Source: Daucus carota subsp. sativus (Eukaryota; Streptophyta; Magnoliopsida; Apiales; Apiaceae). Taken from it: DNA of 64,000 bases. Position numbers and translations under genes: made by a program. This document shows, one piece after another, positions 31,625 through 43,948 of the stretch. Position 1 is the stretch's first letter; each line of letters begins with the position of its first letter. The DNA lies in NCBI RefSeq assembly GCF_001625215.2, contig NC_030387.2, forward strand, positions 31,209,606-31,273,605. The letters run 5' to 3'. Below the pieces are notes generated by a model that saw only the letters and a list, made by a program, of their open reading frames with translations, was not told where the DNA came from and did no database searches.

Positions 31625-33346
31625 CACATATATATATATTGTTCATGCATGATGAGTTGATGAATAAGACGCACCTGATTTCAACTTTCTTAAATTATTT
31701 TTAGATGATTTATTTATGTAACGAGAATTTGTATTACTTAAACTGCAAGAATGTAATTTTTAAGCTGATATAAGATCTTGTATGCTATAACTAATAGTTT
31801 ATGGCAGAAAAGTTGATTAAATTCGAGTCCCAAAATGTTTAATCCTGCGTGCTTGAGCATGTAACTTGATTATAGTTAGCGTCTCGTCTTTCACTTTATG
31901 TTACAATTTATAAGTGAATCTTATACACTTAAGTAAATATCTTTGTTCACTGTCTGCGGGTACTACATTCTACGTATATATATATATATACCTATGAGAT
32001 GAATGCTGCATAATCATACACATTTTTTCTTCTTGTGCTAACTAGCTCGACCACTAGAACACATCTTTAAACAGTGAAAACTCAAGACTTACATCTTAAG
32101 TCTTTTCTTTCGGATATTGTTGATTTTAACAGGGCCTTTAATAAAGATAGTCTCGCATAAATCGTTAGATATCCTTCTTAAAATGGCACACTTGCTTACG
32201 GATGTCCCTGCTATTTTTGCGGTCGGATTCATTTCAAGCAAGTAAAATAACTTGTCCAATCAATGCAATAATGCCCCTACGACTTTAAGCACTACATTGA
32301 AAAAATAACAACCATAGGGGCATCTGGTGGCTTCGCCCGGGCACCTTGGCAGTCCAGATCCCATCACTGTTTTCGCCCTCGAGACTAATGAACAATAACT
32401 TAGGGCGTTGTTATGACTGATATTTTCTATAAAATCCATCAGGCCTGAAAACCGGTGAATTCCATCACTTCTTCTGTGCGGGATCATCAAGTATGCTGAA
32501 CGCATATATGCCCTGTGTTGCACCAGTTACCAGTACTAACACCCTCCGTGACTCCATGCTGAGGGATGCTGATCCGGGGCCTAATTACGCAGAACTCATG
32601 GAGAAATACATTTTCAAAAAAAGATGTTAAACTCCCAACAGGAATCAAAATGCTTCCGGAGCTAGATATTGTGATTAAAATACTCAACAAAATGAAGACA
32701 ACTAATTAAACAGGTGCCCCTGGAAGTAGTGCGATATGCTTTTGGCTACTTCACTAAATTTCAAAAACTGGTTGTGGACCTCATTTTAGTTCCCCTGGCT
32801 ACGGTTTCCTTTATTTTTCTATCTTGAAATCAGATTGTATCATTATATATGGCTACAAGTTGGTTTATGATATCTTTGCTTTCCCACACTTTCTTAACAC
32901 CTATTTTAGTCAACATAAGTCGTCATTCACCGGTAGCTACGACTTGAGTTGGATTGTTTAAGGTGATCTTCAATACCAATTTATATTAACACCAAATCTA
33001 TTCTCTCATGACTATAATTTTTCTTCATAACTAGTTTTACCCATGATTCTCGTTTATCACCCTAAAGATCACACAGTTAACCTTTGCAGATGAGACTGCC
33101 TTTAACAATTATATACAAGATATTAGATATTTAGGTTGTGAAAAGTTCAATTAGAATACTTTCTTCAAAATAGAGTTTACATCGTAGCTTTCTATCAGCG
33201 AGCTCCGTATATTGTCACTGTCCGGTTAGCAAAAGGGTTTATATTAGCTTCCTTTAGAGTATTTGGAAGATCTGTGACTTTGTGCAAAATGTATTCAAGT
33301 TTTACTTTTTTAACTGGTTCCTACGGCTTCCTGAAGAAAGCCTAGC
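31625..33346. other. Element A interior, right part
   Basis: AT-rich, non-coding. At about 32306-32330 it contains ACCATAGGGGCATCTGGTGGC, nearly the same as the PPT/LTR junction at 33349-33369, so it may mark an old internal LTR boundary. A short (TA)n is at about 31974-31990. Confidence 0.5.
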
Positions 33347-33361
33347 AACCATAGGGGCATC

Positions 33362-34064
33362 TGATGGCTGAAAAAGCTGTGTACTAGACTACGGCTAATC
33401 AATCTTACGGAGCTTCACCACCTCCTACGGGATTATCAGTTCTTGCAGCTTACGGCGAGACCGTAAGCACCCCTGCATAGTTAAGCCGTAAGCACCCCAC
33501 AGCCCACACACCAGCTTGCTAAACCCAGAACCCTTTCACAGGTTTCCTTAGTCCAGCCTTTGCAAACTCTTTTCGAATTAACTTAAAGTACTGATAGCAA
33601 AAAGGCTCTTATGAACTACAACTTCACTACGGCTACAGCGATTACATCCCCCGACCTACTACGGGACCGCAGCCCCTTGCGGCCTTGCCACTACGGCAGC
33701 CACGTCATCTCATCATCAGCTGCTTCCCATTAGTCATCCCAGATTTTACGGAAAACACTCCACCTGTCATTTTATCCCCTCCTCGTCACCTGCTTCCATT
33801 TAGTGATTCATGCAAGTTTAGTGGGACACCTCCCACCTGTCACCTAGCCCCTCCCCATCATCTACTCTACTCTACAAACAAAAACACCTGTCTTTCACTC
33901 CTGATAACCCGGATAATGACTCATCTCCATGATAATATAAAAGGAGAAAGCGAAAGCAAGATAAAGGGGGAAAAAAGAGGAAAAGGGTCCAGACAAGGGC
34001 CAAAAACCTTCTGGTGATGGCCATGATACGCTACGGCATCCTAGCAAGTTTCCATCGGCCATCA
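33362..34064 (+). repeat. Element A 3' LTR
   Basis: 703 bp, one substitution from the 5' LTR, followed by the TSD GTCAT. The open frame inside both LTR copies (28165-28497 and 33685-34017) is a by-product of the repeat. Confidence 0.9.
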
Positions 34065-34234
34065 GTCATAAGGTAACAAGTGAAAAAGGAAAACGGATGT
34101 TTATTGATAAAATATAGAGAAAAGTTGGCTAAGACGTAGTAGTTCTAGTAATACACAAACAAATTAACTTGATCCTAAAGCCAACCATCTCATTTCACAT
34201 GCTGCAATGATACAAACAGGTGGCCACCGCGATG

Positions 34235-37200
34235 CTACTTTATTATCACAAGAGGAATGTGACGAATTTTGTAGAAATCTTGGCCTTCCACGCCATCTAT
34301 CACCTTAACTTTATCTGTGAATTCTCTTTGCATACCGGAAATAGAGAGTTGTTTTAAGGAAGTCAAGTGTTTCAATCCTTCTGGAAGCATGTCCAACTCT
34401 AAGCACTTGCTGATAATCAAAAGAGTGAGATTTGGCATGGCTCCTTCTTCCAACCTCCATTTTCTTAGACCTTTAAATTTAATGAGACGTAGTACCTCAA
34501 GTTTCGGAAAACTCATAGCAGAGCACACTATGTCCCCGTCCATATGAGTGTTTTTCACAGATTGTAGAGATAAAAAACGTAGGTTGGGAATCTTTCCTAG
34601 TAATATCATCGGATTTTCCTCAAATATAAGCTCATTCAAGGTTAGCTTTGTGAGACGTCCAGAAAAACAAGTGCAGTCACACGCCTTCGGAAATACACAT
34701 GCAGATGCATATATGTATAACGAATCGATGAAACAACACTCCAAAACTAAAACCAAATCAACTTCTGTTCCTGTCTCAGTAATCGAAATATCTGTGTGAC
34801 GCAATTCCCTGAATTTGGCAAAATCAATAATAGTTTGGGTCGTGAGGTTTTCCTTGACTATCATTTGCCCTTTAAAAGCTTTGAGTTTGGGTAATCGAAG
34901 GAGATCATGTGCATCACAATAATTAGAGTCAAAACCGTACAACAGTTGTAACTCATTTAAACCTCCCAATCTCAACTTCTTAGCTCTGCCTCTAACTGAC
35001 ATATTATCCGGGAGGCACAAATGATTTAACAACTTGAGCTTCCAAAGAACATTTGGTATGCTCAAGGACAAGGTAGCTAGCATTCCTAATTCAAGGGTTT
35101 CCAAATTTCTTAGCTTCGCTATTGATGATGGCAAAATATCCAACTCACAATAGTATAAACTCAAATGCTTCAAGTAAACTAGCTCCGATAGGCTTCTTAC
35201 ATTTTCCTTGCTTAATTTACAGTACTTGGCTGTAAAAACTCGAAGCAGTTTAAATTTGTCAAGAGTAAATATATTGTTTGGCCACACTGGAGGGTCGTGG
35301 TAGTTCTGATCATTCCAAAAGAAAAGAGATCGAATTTGTGCAAGTACTTGTCCATCATAAGGTTCCAACACATCTCTGTTAGCATTATATGAGCGAACAC
35401 ACAATCTGCGTACTACGCCTGCTTTGGATCCAATGTCAAGTTTGCGCTCTAAATCAATAACATTCATCACTCCTTGCTCTTTTACTTTAGACCAGCACAA
35501 ATCTTGAATTAGATCATGAACAACACATTCTTCGTACTTCGACCAGGAGTCATTTGCATACTCACGTAATCTAACTGTAACAAGACTTCGATGTGCTAAT
35601 TCATCCAGATAGCGTTCGGCTACGTCCAACATCATCTCCCCCTGTGCTCTATCTTCCACTGATATCAGACCCTCTGCCATCCAAAACATGTACAAGTCCT
35701 CAGTCTGAATGATTTCATCCTCTTTATAATTGGCAAAACAAAGAAAACAATGTCGCAAACGAGATGGTAGATTGTCATAACTCAAGCCTAAAACCTGTCT
35801 CACTGTGCAGTATTCATCATCCTCAGTCACTCCCTCGCCCTTGCCCAAGTAGAAAGTAATATCATTGTTTATTTTCTCCCACTCTGTCAACAAATGTTTG
35901 CCTTTAAGAATTCCTCCGAGTGCTGATATAGCAAGTGGTAAACCTTTGCATCCTTTAACCATGTTCCTTCCGATTCTTTCCATCCCCGAGGCCACTGGTA
36001 GCTCTGTAAAAATAAAAGTATGTATGGCATGTTTGATTATAGTATAGATTACATTATAAACATTAACTATAAATTTTCTTTCATACTTGTTGAATTAATT
36101 CAACTACTGCCTATCAACCAAATATCATTATACATTTACACAAGATTCACATAACAAGCTGCTTGCCAGTCGCCTATTGGGGAGCTAGGGAATTATTTTG
36201 GTGGAGACATGAAAAAGTAGCAACAACTTCAAAATTTACTCTTTATACTTGTATATACATTTTCTAAGGTAAATTACTCGGGAGATCTGTTTTTGTTGTA
36301 ATCACCTACAATTATCAAGTATGTGGTACAAAATATTAAGTACATATCATGCTCTTATATACATTCATATCAGTTGACAAAAACGAGAGTTCGTAGAAGT
36401 AACCTGGCTGGTCATATATTCTTGTTTTCCTAGAAAGTAGCTGCCAGCCCTCATCTTCTGTCAAACCCGGGATCTTACAAACTGACCCAATTTCTGCCAC
36501 CGTTAGGTTACGAGTGGTGAGTAAGATCTTGCAACCACTAGTCGTCTCACCAAGTGGGAATGCAGCCTGCAACTTTCTCCAAGAATCAACATTCCAGATG
36601 TCGTCAATATTAACTATTAAACACTTCTTTTCTAGTTGAACTTTGCGTAGTCCATCGACCAAATCAGGATCCTCCATGTTTGAAACTTCCCCCTTCCTAT
36701 CATCAGGGAGAAGTTGTTTAAGGATTCCTTTAAGAACTTTTTCCCTGTCGAATTGCTGGCTGATACAAACCCACGCGAAAGCTTCGAAATGATCTCTGAT
36801 CTTAACATGATTATAAAGTTTTTGAGCAAGTGTAGTTTTCCCTTGGCCTCCCATTCCCCAGAGTGAAACTACTTCAAAATTCTCATCTTTCTTCATCAGA
36901 TCAGATACCAGCTGATCTATCTCCTTCTCCATCCCAACAAAATCTTTTTCAACATCATGAGAATAAAAAGTTCTTTGTGGAATTGAGGTTTCTCCCTGTT
37001 CTAGTCCTGTAATACCAAATGTTGGTAGACTCTGTCGGATATCAGCTAGTTTAGCTTTTATACTATTGATCTCCATAGCAACATTGTGGCGGCTTATCAA
37101 GTGACATGTGATGCAAGCTGATCTTCGTAATGCCTCCTTGAAGCCTGAGTTGGTTGTAGCTTGCAGTGCAAAAAGCTCGATCACATCTTCTGTTCTGAAC

Positions 37201-37406
37201 GCAAGCTCTTGGATCTCATTCACCCAGCCTCGCACTCTTTCATCTTGAATTTGTCTCTTGTCAGCTTCTTTTAAGAAATTCTGCATTCGCTTGAGGTCAT
37301 CGCGAACCTCGTTCACTTGGTTGGTCACTCCGTATAAGAGTTTAGATTCAGAGATTAACAGATCTCCCAGTCTTTCAACTGCGAAAGATACTACTGCGTC
37401 GGCCAT
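34235..37406 (-). CDS. NLR3: CC-NB-LRR resistance-type protein (MADA-type), 2 exons
   Basis: Exon 1 is 37406-36404, the GT-AG intron 36403-36004 and exon 2 is 36003-34235; joined 2772 nt, 923 aa plus stop. ATG 37406 is chosen for the conserved MADAVVSFAVERLGDLL start. Coiled coil with TEDVIE; NB-ARC with GMGGQGKT, RNBS-B KILLTTR, GLPLAI, CFLCF and VHD; then LRRs (LVYLKHLSLYYCELDILPSS and others). It is a close paralogue of NLR2. Kinase-2 reads LIVNIDDIW: an extra codon (Asn) sits inside the hydrophobic strand before the two aspartates, unlike NLR1 and NLR2 (LIVIDDIW). This may weaken ATP handling, so the gene is open but its activity is uncertain. Element A inserted about 170 bp beyond its stop. 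Confidence 0.9.
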
Positions 37407-37916
37407 TTCTACAGTATCAGAAACCAAATTGAAGCAAAAGAAGAGGAACAGCAGACAAAGATAAGATGCATTATTAGTAAACCACTAACCATTGGTAAAG
37501 ACTAGAGGCCCTCACAATAGTACAACTGCTTTTCGAATGCTACTATTTAAAGAAAAATCTATATCATTGTGGAAAAGTAATACTCCCTCTGTCCTAATGG
37601 GACGTATAAATTCACTATTTGCATGTATTTTCGGACCCTAAAAAATATAATTTATTATGTTTTTTAATTTTTCTCTTTTTTTGAACTAAAAGGTAAATAT
37701 AAAACTTTTATTCATGTAAAAAATTAAAAAAATATTATGAAAATGTACTTTAAAAGAGTCTTTAAAAAAGGTGCTAAAAAGTAAAGTATACAATTCATTC
37801 GGACGGAAAAAGTATCAAAATGCATATCATTTCTTATTTTTTAATCAGTTTAATGACCTTTTAACGCTTAAAATTTCAGGACATGTAACAATTTGTTTTC
37901 AATATTTTATGCACAG
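37407..37916. other. Upstream region of NLR3 with a MITE
   Basis: Homologous to the NLR2 upstream region but without the 24348-24718 foldback element. A decayed Stowaway-like MITE spans about 37583-37812 (starts CTCCCTCTGTCC, inner GTATACAATTC end). It contains the shared NLR/HSP70 divergent interval. Confidence 0.55.
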
Positions 37917-38345
37917 GACAGAAAATTGTTGATCGGCTTGCATTAAGTTTTAAAAATGTTGAGGGCATAGATCTCTTAAAGGACAAACAAGCTCTACAGC
38001 GTCTAACAGAGACCGCAGAGAGAGCTAAGATGGAGCTATCGACTTTGACCCAGGCAAATATTAGGTAAGCAACATGTAAATGTAATATCTGGAGCTGCTG
38101 ATGGGCAAACTAGTGTTGATATTAATGTCCTTCAGGGTGAGAGGGAATTTGTTAGGGACAACAAATCTCTTGGGAGCTTCCGTCTTGACGGAATCCCACC
38201 AGCTCCACGTGGAGATCCCCAGATTGAAGTCAAATTTGACATTGATGCAAATGGTATTCTGTCTGTTACTGCTGTTGACAAGGGTTCTGGGAAGAAGCAA
38301 GATATTACCATTACTGCAGGGGCTAGCACCCTGCCTAGTGATGAG
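37917..38345 (+). pseudogene. Chloroplast-type HSP70 pseudogene B
   Basis: First piece 37917-38063 ([12 protein letters not shown].., [16 protein letters not shown]) ends at a GT donor, exactly as in pseudogene A. After about 30 bp it jumps to about 38094-38345, which encodes [44 protein letters not shown] and STLPSDE and ends at another GT. Several exons between are deleted, and no C-terminal exon follows. A and B keep different parts of the same gene, so they are separately decayed copies of one duplicated ancestor. Confidence 0.9.
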
Positions 38346-39145
38346 GTGTGTTGCATATTTCTTTCGCATTAATTAATAATTACTAAATTGTGTCCTCCCT
38401 CCCTCCTAAATTAGATGAACTCGTTGACTTCGGCACATAATTTAAGATCCATTGACCGCATAGCTACATTATTTATTTTTAAAATTTAACTTTTGCAAAT
38501 AAAAATTAAAATATGAAATTTTTGTTTGCAAAAGAAAAAATAAAAAAATAAATTTCGAAACTAGATGGTCAATGCACTTTAAATTACGTGCCCAAAGTCA
38601 ACAAACTCATCTAATTTGGGATGGAGGGAGTAGCATTCAAGTATTATAATAATTATTATTATTTAACCAAAAAAATTATATATATGATGATAACTAAATT
38701 TTGGAATTTTGCTATGAATATGTGCTTCTTATTTACTATAATTCTAAAACATGATAACAAAATATAGAGTTGCTCCATAAATTAAATTATTTGAGTTTTA
38801 AAAATTAAAACAGATAATTTAGTTGACAATATTATTCTTTTGGTGGATAATCGTCATATTACAAAATCCTTATCTGTATGGAAGTATTTTCTAAAATGGA
38901 TAGTTCTTGAAGACATAATAATCTACTACTTTTACATGAAAATAACAATATAAAACTAATACTTTACGGCGAAAGAAAATTACTCGCAATACATTGAATG
39001 AATTATTTATTAGAGATAAGGACATAAACAAGAATGTTAGAGGACTTGGTCAGTGCTCACTGCTCTCCATCTTCAACATCCTAAATTGGCTAAGACGTTG
39101 TTCTAGCAAGACACAAACAAATCAAATTGATCCAAAAGCCAACTA
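38346..39145. other. Intergenic DNA with a MITE, between HSP70 fragment B and NLR4
   Basis: Contains the MITE 38395-38630 and AT-rich sequence. About 38890-39090 is related to 27660-27835 beyond HSP70 pseudogene A, as expected if the whole NLR-HSP70 block was duplicated. No gene. Confidence 0.5.
38395..38630. mobile_element. Stowaway/mariner-like MITE
   Basis: 236 bp. Ends CTCCCTCCCTCCTAAATTAG and ..CTAATTTGGGATGGAGGGAG are good inverted repeats. TA follows at 38631-38632. Confidence 0.7.
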
Positions 39146-39443
39146 TCACATTTCACATGATGTAACATAAAGAATCTGATGAATTTTGTAGAAATCTTGG
39201 CCTTCCACGCCATCTATCACCTTAACTTTATCTGTAAATTCTCTTGGCATAGAGAAAATAATGAGTTGTTTTAAGGAAGTCAAGTGTTTCAATCCTTCTG
39301 GAAGCATGTCCAACTCTAAGCACCGGCTGATATACAATTGAGAGAGATTTGGCAAGGCTCCTTCCAACCTCCATTTTCTTAAACCTTTAAATTTAATGAG
39401 ACGTAGACTCTCAAGTTTCGCAAAACTCATAGCAGAACACACC

Positions 39444-39635
39444 TGTTGGGCCTCCAGCCTAAGACTGAAAAGCCCATCAAAGTAAAGCCCACAAGCTACA
39501 ACACATGAGCAAGCAGTATAAATAACACAGAAGTAGATCGGGAAAAGGGGTTGGAAACTTGAGGCTACCTCCTCCTGTAACAAACTATGAGATATAATAT
39601 ATACACACAACATATTTACTCTTTATGGTCCAACA
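39444..39635 (+). repeat. Element B 5' LTR
   Basis: 192 bp, TGTTGG..CCAACA ends. A TATA-like GTATAAATAAC lies at about 39516-39526. Confidence 0.92.
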
Positions 39636-39655
39636 TTTGGCGCTAGAAGGAGGGG
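39636..39655 (+). promoter_or_regulatory. Element B primer binding site
   Basis: TTTGGCGCTAGAAGGAGGGG abuts the 5' LTR. The same core (TTTGGCGCTAGAAGGAGGG) occurs, on the minus strand, beside the 5' LTR of element C. I did not identify the tRNA. Confidence 0.75.
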
Positions 39656-40499
39656 CCTCTTCATCCAACCACACACATAAACAATACACACAAGAAAATA
39701 TACATACAGAGCCAACCAAGCATGGCTCGGAGGGAAGTTCAGATTGAAAAAGGAGACTCACACACTTTTCATCTCTACAACGGAAAAGCAAATCGGAGCA
39801 GTAGATCGAACACCTGTAAGACAGCCTACAACAATATCACCGGATAAAATGGAGGAAGATGAAGCTTTGAGATCTGAATACAGATCGGCGCCAAAAACAC
39901 ATGAGATCTGGACTATACGGTCGCCGGAGGTAAGTCGACAACGAGAACTTGATCCTCGGAGGTTGTTTGCCGACAACACCATCCAACACGCTCAGATTCG
40001 GTGTGTGGACGCCGCCATCGAGCTCCGAAAATGACGATCTAGTACAACCGGAAAAGAAGGAATAAAGGCAAGATAGACTCGATTTTGAGAATGATATTGG
40101 GAGCAACAATGAAATCTCTGGTACGAATTAAAGCATAAGCAATATTCGATGAGACGCCGCCATTGAGTTTGAGCAGAGACCTGATGTTTTCAGATCTGAT
40201 TGGAAAAGGAGGCGTGGAGCCATTGAACCGATATAATATTGATATTTTCAAAATATTATCTAGCACGGCCCTCAAGTAGTTCAACGATTTGCCTCCATGC
40301 TTTATCGCCTCTCGTAGTTCATCGGCTCACCAGCTCATCGGCCCGCCAGCTCATCAGCGTCCTTAAATCCAGCTCCTAGAACTTTCTTAAAGCTCACAAT
40401 GAAATATCATATATCTTACTCGAAGAAGGAAGCGCTGAGCCGTAGAGTTAGTGAAGCGCTGAAGTTTTTTTTTTTTTTTTTTTAAAAAGTATTAATTAC

Positions 40500-40990
40500 A
40501 ACCTCCAAGAGGTTCAACAATCTGACTCCATACTCCATCAGCTCTTGGAGCATACAAAAATTGAATCCCAACGGGATCTAAAGGAAACAAACATATATCC
40601 CTATGGGAATCCAAAAAACATGAATCTAGAATTCGCCTCTTTGCTCCATCAGCTCTTGGAGCATCCTTAAGAGTAAAAGGCATAGCCTCAAAATGACTCC
40701 ACATTTCGCCTCTTCGCTCCATCAGCTCTTGGAGCATCCTTAAAAGTAAAAGGCATAGCCTCAAAATGACTCCATATTTCGCCTCTTCGCTCCATCAGCT
40801 CTTGGAGCATCATTAAAAGTAAAAGGCATAGCCTCAAAATGACTGCATATTTCGCCTCTCCGCTCCATCAGCTCTCAGGGCATGCTTGAAAGTAAAAGGC
40901 ATAGCCTCAAAATGACTCCATATTCCGCCTCTTCGCTCCATCAGCTCTCGGAGCATTCTTGAAAGTAAAAGGCATAGCCTCAAAATGGCT
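40500..40990 (+). repeat. 73-bp tandem repeat inside element B
   Basis: The CCATCAGCTCT anchor recurs at 40646, 40719, 40792, 40865 and 40938, exactly 73 bp apart, with degraded flanking copies. Units contain AGTAAAAGGCATAGCCTCAA. Later parts (41020-41260) hold looser GAAGCG/GAGGCG repeats. Confidence 0.9.
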
Positions 40991-42631
40991 CCAATCAGCT
41001 CTTTGCTCCAACAGCTCTTGCAGCGTCCAATTTTTGAAGTGCCCCTCTTATGAGGCACCCCGCTTGTGAGGCGTCTCGCTTGTGAAGCGTCTCGCTGGTG
41101 AAGCGCCCTTAAATACAGCTCTTGGAGCGTCCAATTCATGAAGCATTCTCAATTGCTCATTGAGCGTCCGAGCATTCTTAATTGCTCTTTGAGCTACCAA
41201 TTTTTAAAGCGTCCCTCTATGAAGCGCCCCGGTTGTGAGGCGCTTTTAAATCTCTCTTAGATGATGATATTACAGTGGATAAACACCTCACCAGTTTACA
41301 CTTTGGAGGCCTCAAGGTCCCCACCGATATTCCTTTCTGAGAAGATGTTGGAAGCCCAAAAAATAACTGAAACTTGAAGATTTTTCTACATTTGTTTCGA
41401 GAAGAGGACGCTAAAGTTCTTCAATGACATGCATCTTCACTTCGGCGGCTCTGCTTCATTATTTCTCCGGCCTCTAAAGTATTTTAAGCTCTAGTTGTCC
41501 TTGACCTTCAAGGTCAAATCGCCTATTCGCTTCAGCGGCTCTGCCTCCTTACTTCATCGGCTCTTCCGACGTTCGAAGCTCTAGTCATCCATGACTTTCA
41601 AAGCTAGCAAGCTCCTTGCCTCATAGGAGGATGCCTATTAGTTGCTTTTTGAAGAGTTCGAGTAGAGAGATGATATTTTCAAATCTGATCGGAAAGGAAC
41701 GCACTGAAATATTGAACCGATGAACCAAGTGGCTCTGTTGTCTGCCTCCTCACTACACCGCTTCACTAGCTCGGCGAGCATCCTTTAAATGGCAGGCAAA
41801 ACCATACAACGAATCCCAAGTATCACGCTCCCTCACTACATCGCTCCACCAGCTCGGTGAGCGTCCCTGAAATGGCAGGCAAAGCCCTACAACGGATCTC
41901 AGGCATCATGCCTCCTCACTACATCGCTTAACTAGCTCGACGAACGTCCTTTAAATGACAGGAAAGCCTTACAACGGGTCTCAAGTATCACGCCCCAAAG
42001 CTTCATCTGCCTAAACACATCATCTCCAATGTAAGCCCGCTTCGCGGGCAAACTGGTATGTGAATCAAGGTAATCTCTACAAGATGACCTCCTATTCATG
42101 CTGAAATCGATCATCAAACCTAAAAGCCTGAAGTGACAACATCGATATCACCACCGAAGACGGTTCTCCAAGCTCACAACCCACAGCCCCTCTGCTTCAC
42201 TGCAAAGACGGTCCTCCGAGCTAAGCTCACAGCCCCTCTACTTCACTCGCCAGTTTATTCTTTTAGCCATTATGTTCATTCAGCAGTTATCACCATCATC
42301 CTTCGATTGTTTGGTAGAAAGCAACTAGAAAGGAAAGAGACTCTTTATCCGCAGGAATCTCATCAACCTTCACGACAGGTTCCAGCTCCTCAACTTCTCT
42401 GCTTCAATCTCCTCCACAGTTTAGTACAAGTTTTTCTGCAAGTCAACAGTCCTCGCCACAACGGTCACCATCAACCTCACCACCTCATGCACCTCCTTAC
42501 ACGAATGTCACACCGCCTCCACGCCACAATAAACTTGTCAAGCAACAACAATCACATGGGATAAAGATGCTTTCCAAAAAAAAAATCCAATCCACATCTA
42601 AAGATCTGGAACTACTTTAGAGGGGGACTAA
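40991..42631. other. Element B interior, right part
   Basis: Non-coding, with degenerate GAGGCG and CTCC/CATCGGCT-type repeats, then the PPT. The 143-codon frame at 42133-42564 shows no recognisable domain and is probably chance. Confidence 0.5.
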
Positions 42632-42823
42632 TGTTGGGCCTCCAGCCTAAGACTGAAAAGCCCATCAAAGTAAAGCCCACAAGCTACAACACATGAGCAA
42701 GCAGTATAAATAACACAGAAGTAGATCGGGAAAAGGGGTTGGAAACTTGAGGCTACCTCCTCCTGTAACAAACTATGAGATATAATATATACACACAACA
42801 TATTTACTCTTTATGGTCCAACA
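42632..42823 (+). repeat. Element B 3' LTR
   Basis: 192 bp, no difference from the 5' LTR seen by eye. Followed by the TSD ACACC and then NLR4 exon 2. Confidence 0.92.
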
Positions 42824-43948
42824 ACACCATCTCCCCGTCCAAATAAGTGTTTTCCACTGACCGTAGAGCTAAATGACGTAGAACATTTGGTATGCTCAAA
42901 CAAACACCTTGCGTTCTTACATCAAGGGTTTCCAAATTTCTTAGCTTCCCTATTGACGCTGGCAAAATATCCAACTCACAATCTTGTAAACTCAAATACT
43001 TCAAGTAAACTAGCTTCGATAGGCTTCTTACATCTTTCTTGCTTAATTTGCAGTACCTGCAGGCTGTAAAAACTCGGAGCAGTTTAAATTTTTCAAGAGT
43101 AAATATATGGTTTGGCCACAGTGGAGGGTCGTCGTCCAGATCATTCCAAATGAAAAGAGATCGAATTTGTGCAAGTACATGTGGATCATAAGGTTGTAAC
43201 ACCTCTCTGTTAGCATCATGTGAGCGGACACACAATCTGCGTACTATGCCTGCTTTGGATCCAATGTCAAGTTTGCGCTCTAAATCAATAACATGCATCA
43301 CTCCTTGCTCTTTTACTTTAGACCAGCACAAATCTTGAATAAGATCATGAACAACACATTCTTTGTACTTTGACCGGGAGTCATTTGCGTAATCATGTAC
43401 TTTAACTGTAACAAGACTTCGATGTGCTAGTTCATCCAGATAGCGTTCGGCTACTTCCAACATCATCTCCCCTTGCGCTCTATCTTCCACTGATATAAGA
43501 CCCTCTGCCATCCAAATAATGTACAATTCCTCGGTGTCAATGATTTCATCCTCTTTATAATTGGCAAAACAAAGAAAACAATGTTGCAAACGAGATGGTA
43601 GATTACCATAACTCAAGCCTAAAATCTGTCTCACAGTGTAGTATTCATCATCATTGGTTACTCCCCCACCCCTGGCCACATGAAAAGAAACATCTTCATT
43701 TATTCTTTCCCACTCTCTCAACGAATGTTTGCCTTTAAGAATTCCTCCGAGTGCTGATATAGCAAGTGGTAAACCTTTGCATCTTGTAACCATGTTCCTT
43801 CCAATTCTTTCCATCTCCAAGGCCACCGGTACCTCTGCAAAAATAGAATATGTATGGCATGTATGATTATAGCACAAATTACATTATAAACACAAATTAT
43901 AAATAATCTTTCATACTTGTTGAATTAATTCTACTGCCTATTAACCAC

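Larger units (their letters stand above)
27842..34064 (+). mobile_element. Non-autonomous LTR retrotransposon A (6.2 kb)
   Basis: Two 703-bp LTRs (27842-28544 and 33362-34064) differ at one position I could see (27977 T versus 33497 C). The TSD is GTCAT (27837-27841 and 34065-34069). The PBS TGGCGCCGCCGCCGGGGACC follows the left LTR, and a purine-rich tract (AACCATAGGGGCATC) precedes the right one. The 4.8-kb interior has no gag or pol motif in any frame, only AT-rich DNA and a 44-bp tandem repeat. It depends on proteins from another element; the tRNA-Asp-type PBS suggests a Gypsy partner. The near-identical LTRs mean a very recent insertion between NLR3 and HSP70 pseudogene A. Confidence 0.9.
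39444..42823 (+). mobile_element. Non-autonomous LTR retrotransposon B (3.4 kb) inside NLR4 exon 2
   Basis: 192-bp LTRs (39444-39635 and 42632-42823) look identical. The TSD is ACACC (39439-39443 and 42824-42828). The PBS starts TTTGGCGCTAGAAGGAGG straight after the left LTR; the PPT AGAGGGGGACTAA precedes the right LTR. The interior (39636-42631) encodes no retroviral domain; small ORFs such as 39744-40034 are unremarkable. It carries a 73-bp tandem repeat (about 40500-40990) and many AGCTC/GCTCC motifs. It needs proteins from another element. Identical LTRs imply a very recent insertion, although short LTRs limit precision. Confidence 0.92.

Noticed and set aside
31161-31704. Three overlapping + strand ORFs of 145-162 codons
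   Set aside because: They are the three frames of a 44-bp tandem repeat; similar peptides in all frames are a by-product of unit length and indels.
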